From NCBI GenBank assembly GCA_030639105.1, contig DAOWDI010000249.1, positions 1 to 6,129 on the forward strand: DNA of 6,129 bases, given 5' to 3'. A program made the position numbers and the translations under genes. This document shows positions 1 to 5,759 of this stretch, piece after piece (within the stretch, counting starts at the first letter, position 1; every line of letters begins with the position of its first letter). Source of the DNA: Gammaproteobacteria bacterium. Lineage in GTDB: Bacteria; Pseudomonadota; Gammaproteobacteria; Ga0077536. Below the pieces are notes generated by a model. The model saw only the letters and a program-made list of their open reading frames with translations. It searched no databases and had not been told where the DNA came from.

Positions 1-54
1 AATGATTCCAAGTGGAACATTTTGCATATGTCCGTCGACTTGCTCAGTTGTCAC
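1..54 (-). CDS. Possible start of a minus-strand gene running off the left edge
   Basis: Eighteen open codons run from a GTG at 54 to the window edge, reading MTTEQVDGHMQNVPLGII if GTG is taken as Met. A GAGGT Shine-Dalgarno core lies 4 nt before the GTG, one of the better ribosome-binding sites in the window, which is why I prefer it to the in-frame ATG at 69-67, where no such site is present. An in-frame TGA at 92-90 limits the 5' end. It lies downstream of pepN on the same strand, after a hairpin that could end the pepN message. I do not recognise the product, and 18 codons are too few to exclude a chance ORF. The opposite strand is also open here (12-230) but has no better support. Confidence 0.2.
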   Translation of the reverse strand, partial: MTTEQVDGHMQNVPLGII

Positions 55-129
55 TTTTACCTCTAACATGTGTATCAACGTCGCAAAGGCTCAGTCGCCG
101 CGACCGTTTTGTCATTCAGCTTTATCCAA

Positions 130-158
130 AAGATAGTTTGTTGATCCCCTCCAATCAA
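130..158 (-). promoter_or_regulatory. Candidate sigma70-type promoter for the left-edge gene
   Basis: On the minus strand, TTGATT (158-153) and TATCTT (135-130) are separated by 17 bp; each matches four of six consensus positions. Transcription would begin near 123, giving a leader of about 70 nt to the GTG at 54. A match this weak arises often by chance; it is listed because of its position and spacing. Confidence 0.2.
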
Positions 159-319
159 GCGCTTAAGGCGCCGCTACAGATTCTTTGGTCTGGGAAAAGC
201 ATCACCGTGGCACCTATCCTCCAATGTTGATTGCTCACTAAACAATTGTTCTGCTACCTCTTTATTTGAACCGGAAAAAATATGCTGTCGTGCTGACGGG
301 TTTAAAGAAGATCGTCAAC

Positions 320-338
320 CACTCCTGGAGTGCGCGCA
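320..338. repeat. Adjoining short palindromes
   Basis: CACTCCTGGAGTG (320-332) is a perfect inverted repeat of two 6-bp arms around one central base, and it overlaps by two bases the 8-bp palindrome TGCGCGCA (331-338). A one-base centre is too tight for an RNA hairpin, so if functional this would be a protein-binding DNA site. No regulator is suggested by the neighbours. Confidence 0.25.
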
Positions 339-425
339 CGGGGCGGAGCCTTATATCGTTACGGCCGTTCTGGTTAATGCATAGCCGGTGCAAATCAGCG
401 GATAGGGTCTAGCAGGCACTGCCCC

Positions 426-457
426 GGACAGGTGGCGTTCGATCATCGACGCGGTCC
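426..457. repeat. Imperfect hairpin downstream of pepN
   Basis: On the plus strand GGAC (426-429) pairs with GTCC (454-457), GCG (435-437) with CGC (450-452), and TCGA (439-442) with TCGA (446-449), leaving a 3-nt loop and a lopsided internal loop. It lies about 70 to 100 nt past the pepN stop on the pepN transcript. There is no U-run, so it is not a textbook terminator; it may be a 3' UTR structure or chance. Confidence 0.25.
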
Positions 458-514
458 AGGATCCTCATCGCACACAGCAAACGCAGGCAGCGAAGAGCGA
501 TGGAAATGAGTGAG

Positions 515-542
515 CGCCCGCCGACCTAAATGTCGGCAAGCG
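515..542 (-). terminator. Strong hairpin over the pepN stop codon, possible terminator or 3' stabiliser
   Basis: In the pepN transcript, CGCUUGCCGAC pairs with GUCGGCGGGCG: an 11-bp stem with two G-U pairs and a 6-nt loop, AUUUAG, that contains the UAG stop. The two wobble pairs become A-C mismatches in a plus-strand transcript, so the full stem forms only in the pepN direction. The bases after it (CUCACUCAUUUCC) are not a U-tract, so classical intrinsic termination is doubtful; protection from 3' exonucleases or a Rho-dependent end are alternatives. Confidence 0.5.
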
Positions 543-3177
543 CGTTCGATACGACCTCAAAGGTATCTGTCGACAGGCCCTCGGTGGCACGGATCCGTTC
601 GAGTGCCGCACGTGCGTGTTTTTGGTGCGCGCCGTCGAACTTGCGCCAACGGTCGAACGCACGCGCGAGACGGGCGGCCATTTGTGCGTTGGATGCATCG
701 AACGCGGTCACCTGATCGGCCGTAAATGCGTAGCCACTGCCGTCACCGGCGTGGAAATGCGCATGATTGCCATAGCAGAAGGTGCCGACTAAGGCACGTA
801 CTTTGTTTGGGTTCTTACTATCGAATGCCGGGTGAGCCATGAGCTCCTTGACGCGTTCGAGCGTACCGGGCAAGCGTGATCTGGCCTGTACCGCAAACCA
901 TTTGTCGACGACGAGGGACTCGTCGCGCCAGTTTTCGTAGAACACCGCCAGCGCCCGGTCACGCTCTGGACAATCGCAGTTGGCGAGTGCGGAAAGTGCT
1001 GCCATCACCTCGGTCATGTTATCCGCGCCGTCGAATTGTTCGACGCATTGCGCGATCACCACGGGCGTTTCGAGCTCCATTAAGAGCCCGAGACACAGAT
1101 TGCGCAGCGCGCGACGGCCGGTCGATACGGGATCCGGACTGTAGTCGCCGAGGACGACGAAACGGTCATAAGCGCTTTGCAACTCACTTTCGAGCGCTAC
1201 CGCAAGGTGTTTACGCAACGCCGTACCCACGCTAAGTATCGCCTCGGGATCGACTTCATCGAGGTGCTCAGCGATGTAGGCGGGGCCTGGCAGCGCCAGT
1301 GCTTCGGCGGCAAATGCCGGATCCTCGTCGCTGTCGATCAATATGCGCTGAACGGCATTGACGAAGGCTTGCGGGACCTCCAGAGAGCGTGACTGGCGAT
1401 AGGCCTCGATGCCGCGCAGCAGGACGTTCAAGGCGAGTCGCTGACCGGCCTCCCACCGATTGAAGGGATCGCTGTCGTGAGCCATCAGCTGCGCGAGTTC
1501 GTCGTCGCTGTAGTCATAGTCGAGATTCACGGGCGCCGAGAAATGCCGCAGCAGCGAGGGCAGCGGCGCGGCGGGGACGCCTGCGAAAACGAAACGCTGT
1601 TCACGCTCTGTCAGGGAAAGTACGCAGGTTGTGCCGTCGACCTTGCCGCTGTCGACCGGATGCAGCGCCAAGTCGTGCCCGTGCGCGTCGATCAGACCGA
1701 CGGCGATAGGGATGTGGAACGGAAGTTTCTCAGCCTTATCGGGTGTCGGTGGGCAGCTCTGTGTCAGCGTCAAAGTATAACGCTCGGATCCGGCATCGTA
1801 CTCGCCGCGCGCCCTCACCACCGGCGTACCCGCCTGCTCGTACCAGCGCTGAAATTGACCAAGATCAACGCTGGAGGCATCCTGCATGGCGCTGACGAAA
1901 TCCTCGACGCATACGGCTTGCCCGTCGTGCCGCTTGAAGTAGAGATCCATCCCCGCGCGAAAGCGGTCCTCCCCGAGCAGGGTATGGATCATACGTACGA
2001 CCTCCGCACCCTTGTTGTACACGGTCGCGGTGTAGAAGTTGCTGATCTCCATGTAGGCTTGTGGACGTACCGGGTGCGCCATCGGGCCCGCATCTTCGGG
2101 AAACTGCGCGGCACGTAAACCGCGGACTTCCCGAATACGCTGCACTGCCTCGGAGTAGCGATCTTCACCATAGCGTTGATCGCGAAAGACCGTAAGCCCT
2201 TCTTTGAGACTCAGCTGAAACCAGTCGCGGCAAGTTACGCGGTTTCCGGTCCAATTGTGAAAATATTCGTGCGCGACGACGCAGTCGAGCATCATAAAAT
2301 CCATATCGGTCGCCGTGTCCGCCCGCGCGAGCACATACTTTGTGTTGAAGATATTAAGGCCCTTGTTTTCCATCGCGCCCATATTGAAATCACTGACGGC
2401 GACAATCATGTATTGGTCGAGGTCAAGCTCGAGCCCGAAGACTTCCTCGTCCCATCGCATGGATGATTTGAGCGCATCCATCGCGAAGCCCGCCTGGTCG
2501 AGCTTGCCGGGTTCGACCGAGACCCGTAATTGGACCGAGCGTCCGGATGCCGTTTCGAAAACGTCCTCGAGCGTGTCGAGTCTGGCCGCGACCATGGCGA
2601 AAAGATAGGATGGTTTGGGAAACGGATCGACCCAGCGCGCCCAGTGTTTGCCTCCTGATCCGTCTCCCTTCGCCTCGAGGTTGCCATTGGACAGCAATAG
2701 CGGGAAGCGATCCTTATCCGCACGTATCGTTGTTGTGTAACGCGACATGACATCCGGGCGGTCAAGAAAAAAGGTAATGCGGCGGAAGCCCTCTGCTTCA
2801 CACTGGGTAAAGTAGCCATCCTTCGAGGCGTACAGGCCCATGAGTTGGGTATTCTTTTCGGGATGGATGCGGACATGGATCTCGAGGCGGAAGGTTTTCG
2901 GGACCTCGGCGATCGTGAGATGCTTGGTGCCCAATTCGTACGCTGTCTTGTCGAGTGCGCGTCCGTCGATGCTCAAGGCGAGCAATTCGAGCTCATCGCC
3001 ATCGAGGATAAGTGACGCATCACTATCGGCCGCCGCTGGATTGCGCGCGATTGCGAGCACGCTCGTGACGAGCGTATCGGCATCCCGGATATCGATATCG
3101 AGTTCGACCGTTGAGATCAGGAACGGCGGCGGTGTGTAGTCCTTGAGATAGGTCGTTTGCGGTGTTGGATTCAGCAT
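526..3177 (-). CDS. pepN: Aminopeptidase N (M1 family zinc metallopeptidase)
   Basis: PepN is a cytoplasmic zinc exopeptidase that removes N-terminal residues from peptides late in protein turnover. The product is 883 residues against 870 in E. coli. Counting from ATG 3177, the exopeptidase motif GAMEN is at 267-271 after gate residue Met266; zinc ligands are His303, His307 (HEYFH, catalytic Glu304) and Glu326 (KEGLTVFRDQ); Tyr387 matches E. coli Tyr381; Gln125 and Glu127 match the substrate N-terminus binders Gln119 and Glu121. The constant offset of six supports this start. By analogy, an N-terminal beta domain ends near 200, the thermolysin-like domain near 445, a small beta domain (DUF3458) near 550, and a helical C-terminal domain follows. 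The frame stays open upstream to TTG 3270, but those extra 31 codons look unlike the family and overlap a candidate promoter. ATG 3177 has no clear Shine-Dalgarno; ATG 3186 is an alternative. Intact, ending in TAG. Confidence 0.97.
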   Translation of the reverse strand: MLNPTPQTTYLKDYTPPPFLISTVELDIDIRDADTLVTSVLAIARNPAAADSDASLILDGDELELLALSIDGRALDKTAYELGTKHLTIAEVPKTFRLEIHVRIHPEKNTQLMGLYASKDGYFTQCEAEGFRRITFFLDRPDVMSRYTTTIRADKDRFPLLLSNGNLEAKGDGSGGKHWARWVDPFPKPSYLFAMVAARLDTLEDVFETASGRSVQLRVSVEPGKLDQAGFAMDALKSSMRWDEEVFGLELDLDQYMIVAVSDFNMGAMENKGLNIFNTKYVLARADTATDMDFMMLDCVVAHEYFHNWTGNRVTCRDWFQLSLKEGLTVFRDQRYGEDRYSEAVQRIREVRGLRAAQFPEDAGPMAHPVRPQAYMEISNFYTATVYNKGAEVVRMIHTLLGEDRFRAGMDLYFKRHDGQAVCVEDFVSAMQDASSVDLGQFQRWYEQAGTPVVRARGEYDAGSERYTLTLTQSCPPTPDKAEKLPFHIPIAVGLIDAHGHDLALHPVDSGKVDGTTCVLSLTEREQRFVFAGVPAAPLPSLLRHFSAPVNLDYDYSDDELAQLMAHDSDPFNRWEAGQRLALNVLLRGIEAYRQSRSLEVPQAFVNAVQRILIDSDEDPAFAAEALALPGPAYIAEHLDEVDPEAILSVGTALRKHLAVALESELQSAYDRFVVLGDYSPDPVSTGRRALRNLCLGLLMELETPVVIAQCVEQFDGADNMTEVMAALSALANCDCPERDRALAVFYENWRDESLVVDKWFAVQARSRLPGTLERVKELMAHPAFDSKNPNKVRALVGTFCYGNHAHFHAGDGSGYAFTADQVTAFDASNAQMAARLARAFDRWRKFDGAHQKHARAALERIRATEGLSTDTFEVVSNALADI

Positions 3178-3268
3178 GCGGATCATTCTATCGCTAAAGC
3201 CATCGCCAAGGTAAGGTATCGGGAAATATTTCTGTACTAAGGAAACGGTTCGCCGGGAACGCTGGTTC

Positions 3269-3297
3269 AATAAATATTGTGGTCCTCAAGATATCAA
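3269..3297 (-). promoter_or_regulatory. Candidate pepN promoter
   Basis: On the minus strand TTGATA (3297-3292, five of six to the -35 consensus) and TTTATT (3274-3269, four of six to the -10) are 17 bp apart. Transcription would start near 3262, about 85 nt before the pepN ATG. The -10 overlaps the upstream TTG codon at 3270, which argues against translation from that TTG. It is the best sigma70-like match I found between the receptor gene and pepN, by eye only. Confidence 0.3.
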
Positions 3298-3309
3298 AGC
3301 GTGATCTTG
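3287..3309. repeat. Inverted repeat between the receptor gene and pepN
   Basis: CAAGAT (3287-3292) and ATCTTG (3304-3309) form a 6-bp inverted repeat around 11 bp; in the minus-strand RNA a variant with a 2-nt bulge and a 5-nt loop is also possible. It covers the -35 of the candidate pepN promoter, so it could be an operator, or a weak 3' hairpin of the receptor message. No U-run follows. Confidence 0.25.
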
Positions 3310-3343
3310 CCTCGCTGTCGAAATAATGTCTTCTTTATTTGTT

Positions 3344-5491
3344 CTAGAACGAGATCGTCATACCGCCATGGAATGAGCGTTCTTCTCCACCGAAGAATCG
3401 GTAGGCGCCAAAAGCGAAATCGGCACGGGTTGCGTAGGCTTTGTCCGATAGGTTGAGGATACGCGCATGCAGGGTCACATTGTTGTGCACCGGTTTGCTG
3501 ACTCGCAGATGAAACACATCATGGCCTTTATACTTGTGCGCACTGGATGGGTCCAGGAAGTATGACCCCATGTGCTGCCATTCCATTTCCGCGCGACCAC
3601 GCTTAAGAAAATTCCACCCAAAACGGACATTCGCCATATTCTCCGGCGCGGTATCCACGGCATTACCGGCGACGATACCACTGGCGTTGACAAAGTCGCC
3701 ATACTCATGCTGAGCGAAGGTATAAGTGGTGGCAATATCGAAGCGATCCAACACCGGAACAAACAGTGTGATTTCGATGCCATGATGGTCGGTCTTGCCA
3801 TTGGTCACGTTCAATCCGTTGGTATCGCGGAAGAAGAAGTTCTCCTTGTCCATCGTAAAGAAAACCGCCTCATAACGGATACCATGATTGATGCCACGCA
3901 AGCCGAATTCCGCACTGTCGATGCGTTCGGATTTGATGTTGCCGGTGATCTGCTGGTTCTGGATACGGTACAGATCGGTTACCTGTGGCGCACGATGGCC
4001 CCTCGACCAATTCACAAACAGGCTGCTATCTTCCGACAGGCGGAATGTCGCGCCCAGTTTCGGACTGAAGTTATGGAATTTATCGTCGCGGTCCGCGGGA
4101 CGCTTGTACAAACATGGGATCTCATTCGCACCTGCCGGGGCTGCTGGTGGATTGTTGACACACGAGGTGCCGTCAGCCTTGGTCGTGCCATCGGCGATCT
4201 GATTATCGTAGTCATAACGAGTGTACTCATACCGTAGACCGAACGTTGCGCGCAGGCGTTCGAAGAGCTGCCATTGTGTATGGAGATATGGTGCAACCAC
4301 GATCGCCTCAACTTCATAATCGTAATGGACGCCCTGTTGACGCGCCTTGCCAAAACTGAAACGGTCCGGCAATTGCTGAGTCTCTTTCAGGCTGCCATCG
4401 GTATATTCGGCATCTACACCGACGGTCACCTTATGGCCGGCATCAAACGCCCAGGTGTAGCCGCTCAAGACACCCACGCTGGTGTGCTCATTCTCTTCGA
4501 TTGCGCGTGACGGCAAATAATGCTGGCGAAACTCCATGTCGTTATCCCGGAAATACGGTGTGATGCTGAAAGACTGGCTGTCATTGACATCGTGGTCCCA
4601 GCGGCTGGATAGGCGTATCGAGTACCAGTCACGGTAAGCATCCCGATCGCAGTTCCTGCGCATGGCCGCCATGTCTTTATAGATGAAACGGGCGGCCTTG
4701 GTCGATGTATAACAGCCGCCGCCGTTGTCGCCGCTATTGATGAAACCGGCCGTTTCCTGATTCAGATTAAATACGGATAAGACGGTCTTAACACTGTTAT
4801 TGACACCGCGAAAATCATGCCGGGCCTGTAGCTTTTGCATTCCGAAACCGGAACTGTCGCGATAACCGTCATCTTCCGCGCCATAGGCGTTCAGCCGATA
4901 GCCGTGATCCCCAATCGTATCGCTGATGGTGCTCTTGATCTTGTACAGATCATGCGGACCACCCGAGATATCGATCTCGCGCTGCGGATCTCTCGATGGC
5001 GCTCGACTCAATACGTTGATCAGACCGTGTACCGCGTTGGATCCATAAAATGCGCTACCCGGCCCACGAATAACCTCGATGCCACCGGCCTGTTCCATAT
5101 TCACTTCGGCCAGACCATTGTTATTGGCAAAACCCGCGGCACGTAGTGCAACACCATCTTCGAGGAACAGAAAAGCACCGGCGGCGCCCGGACCGGTCAG
5201 GACCGGTGAGCGTATCGAAGCGAGAGATTCAAAACCATTATTACGTTGGATATGAACACCGGATAAGCGGTTCAAGATCTCACTCGGGTGATCAACACGC
5301 AGTAAATCGACCTCTTCTTGCGATACCGAATCGATATTGCCGGCCATATCGAGGATCGGTACGGCGGAACGTGTACCGGTGACGACCAGGATCTCTGTCT
5401 TGTCTGGTTCTTCCTCAGCAACCACAGGGGTCAGACCGGCAACTGACAATAGGAGGCATCCGAACCATGCCAGATTTTTATCGTTTCTCAT
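3344..5491 (-). CDS. TonB-dependent outer-membrane receptor, substrate unknown
   Basis: An outer-membrane active transporter that moves a scarce ligand into the periplasm using energy from TonB-ExbB-ExbD. From ATG 5491 it has 715 residues. Residues 1-25 are a Sec signal peptide with probable cleavage at VVA|E. A TonB-box-like EILVVTGTR is at 33-41, followed by a plug domain containing IEVIRGPGSAFYG (about 138-150). The rest fits a 22-strand barrel, with a FRAP-like segment HRAPQVTDLYR near 499-509 and a terminal Phe in TISF, as expected for Bam-dependent insertion. Two close cysteine pairs (260/281 and 444/460) probably form loop disulfides. An earlier in-frame TTG at 5503 is less likely: ATG 5491 starts a cleaner signal peptide and has a weak GGG seven bases upstream. 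The usual haem-receptor NPNL motif after FRAP is not seen (TGNIKSE instead), and no neighbour names a ligand, so haem, siderophore, cobalamin, metal or another substrate all remain open. The gene is intact and lies 166 bp before pepN. Confidence 0.93.
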   Translation of the reverse strand: MRNDKNLAWFGCLLLSVAGLTPVVAEEEPDKTEILVVTGTRSAVPILDMAGNIDSVSQEEVDLLRVDHPSEILNRLSGVHIQRNNGFESLASIRSPVLTGPGAAGAFLFLEDGVALRAAGFANNNGLAEVNMEQAGGIEVIRGPGSAFYGSNAVHGLINVLSRAPSRDPQREIDISGGPHDLYKIKSTISDTIGDHGYRLNAYGAEDDGYRDSSGFGMQKLQARHDFRGVNNSVKTVLSVFNLNQETAGFINSGDNGGGCYTSTKAARFIYKDMAAMRRNCDRDAYRDWYSIRLSSRWDHDVNDSQSFSITPYFRDNDMEFRQHYLPSRAIEENEHTSVGVLSGYTWAFDAGHKVTVGVDAEYTDGSLKETQQLPDRFSFGKARQQGVHYDYEVEAIVVAPYLHTQWQLFERLRATFGLRYEYTRYDYDNQIADGTTKADGTSCVNNPPAAPAGANEIPCLYKRPADRDDKFHNFSPKLGATFRLSEDSSLFVNWSRGHRAPQVTDLYRIQNQQITGNIKSERIDSAEFGLRGINHGIRYEAVFFTMDKENFFFRDTNGLNVTNGKTDHHGIEITLFVPVLDRFDIATTYTFAQHEYGDFVNASGIVAGNAVDTAPENMANVRFGWNFLKRGRAEMEWQHMGSYFLDPSSAHKYKGHDVFHLRVSKPVHNNVTLHARILNLSDKAYATRADFAFGAYRFFGGEERSFHGGMTISF

Positions 5492-5640
5492 TGATTGACC
5501 CAAAAGACGTTTGTGTTAATTATCCACAACTCCCAAGCAGCAAGCGTGCCAAGTATCGATGCTAGGATAAGGTCCTGATTTCTGGAGGCAATCCAGCCTC
5601 GCTGGGCCAATGCAACGGCCAGTCCAAGCGAAATAGTGGT
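5488..5640 (-). CDS. Possible short hydrophobic ORF overlapping the receptor start
   Basis: Fifty codons are open between an in-frame TGA (5643-5641) and a TGA at 5490-5488 that overlaps the receptor ATG as ATGA, the overlap typical of translationally coupled genes. The peptide is hydrophobic, with stretches such as ISLGLAVALAQRGWIAS and LILASILGTLAAWELWII that could span a membrane. Against it, the frame has no ATG or GTG; the first common alternative start is TTG at 5610, leaving 40 residues, with no good ribosome-binding site. Upstream of the TGA the same frame is open again for about 20 codons, so a gene broken by one stop, or chance, are both possible. I do not recognise a family. Confidence 0.2.
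   Translation of the reverse strand, partial: TTISLGLAVALAQRGWIASRNQDLILASILGTLAAWELWIINTNVFWVNQ
5511..5529. promoter_or_regulatory. Perfect DnaA box in an inverted repeat, upstream of the receptor gene
   Basis: TTATCCACA at 5520-5528 (+) is the exact high-affinity E. coli DnaA-box sequence. It sits inside TTGTG-N9-CACAA (5511-5529) and overlaps a -10-like GATAAT on the minus strand (5524-5519) that would give a leader of about 20 nt to the receptor ATG. No good -35 lies at the correct distance (TTGGCA is 22 bp away). I found no other copy of the box in the window, so this is not an origin; a single box could be a DnaA-controlled promoter or chance. Confidence 0.35.
5564..5591 (-). promoter_or_regulatory. 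Weak candidate promoter for the receptor gene
   Basis: TTGCCT (5591-5586) and TATCCT (5569-5564) on the minus strand each match four of six consensus positions with 16 bp between them. It would give a leader of roughly 65 nt. The -35 lies inside the alternative hairpins at 5582-5600. It competes with the GATAAT element nearer the gene; neither is strong. Confidence 0.2.
5582..5622. repeat. Cluster of short hairpins upstream of the receptor gene
   Basis: Two mutually exclusive 5-bp stems share the same bases: CTGGA/TCCAG (5582-5586 with 5592-5596) and GAGGC/GCCTC (5585-5589 with 5596-5600). Beside them CTG-GCC pairs with GGC-CAG (5602-5622) with one bulged G and an 8-nt loop. This could be part of a structured leader or an RNA end. 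I looked for cobalamin and TPP riboswitch signatures and did not find them. Confidence 0.25.
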
Positions 5641-5721
5641 TCATAGCAACCAGCCGGTGGCTGTATTGCACAATCGAGATGCGCGCTGTTCGGGGGCGAC
5701 GATGCGATTTCGTTCAGGTCT

Positions 5722-5759
5722 TCAACCGCGCGAACATGGCGTTCGCTGTGCTCAACCGC
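5722..5759. repeat. 8-bp direct repeat flanking the post-FHA hairpin
   Basis: TCAACCGC occurs at 5722-5729 and again at 5752-5759, 30 bp apart, on either side of the hairpin. The second copy contains the TGA stop of the FHA gene (GCGGTTGA on the coding strand). It may be a small duplication at the gene end or coincidence. Confidence 0.35.
5730..5746 (-). terminator. Hairpin after the FHA gene, weak terminator candidate
   Basis: GCGAAC and GTTCGC form a perfect 6-bp stem with a 5-nt loop, 6 to 22 nt past the FHA stop codon. No U-run follows on the minus strand, so it may only mark or protect the message end. Confidence 0.35.

Larger units (their letters stand above)
55..514. other. Intergenic stretch without a convincing gene
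   Basis: About 460 bp lie between the pepN stop and the possible left-edge gene. The left part is visibly richer in A+T than pepN (about 42 to 45 percent G+C in the two 60-base lines I counted). Short ORFs exist on both strands: one GTG-started frame at 12-230 (+) of 72 codons, and an open + frame of about 35 codons with no ATG or GTG ending near 512. None combines a ribosome-binding site, a recognisable motif and a plausible start. No tRNA, transposase motif or CRISPR-like repeat was seen. It could be plain intergenic DNA or hold decayed gene remnants. Confidence 0.5.

Noticed and set aside
12..230. 72-codon plus-strand ORF started by GTG
   Set aside because: No ribosome-binding site or motif could be checked at the window edge, and a competing minus-strand start with a better site lies at 54. 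Left unannotated, not excluded.
1477..2118. 213-codon plus-strand ORF
   Set aside because: It lies wholly antisense to pepN, whose protein is conserved across the same span; it has no recognisable motif and is a shadow frame.
3572..4237. 221-codon plus-strand ORF
   Set aside because: Antisense to the receptor barrel region; no family motif, and the receptor frame is clearly the coding one.
3344..5491. Lipoprotein signal in the receptor
   Set aside because: The only early cysteine is preceded by WFG, which is not a lipobox, and it lies inside the hydrophobic core of a normal signal peptide.
5503..5519. Fur box at the receptor promoter
   Set aside because: GATAAT begins a possible match, but only about 11 of 19 positions agree with the consensus, with no dyad continuing.
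5520..5528. Replication origin
   Set aside because: Only one DnaA box is present, with no box cluster, AT-rich unwinding element or dnaA/dnaN neighbours.
5511..5529. CRP site (TGTG...CACA)
   Set aside because: The spacer between TGTG and CACA is 9 bp, not the required 8, and the flanking A/T positions of the consensus do not fit.
5492..5751. Cobalamin riboswitch before the receptor gene
   Set aside because: The conserved B12-box and the core motifs of the class are not present on the minus strand.
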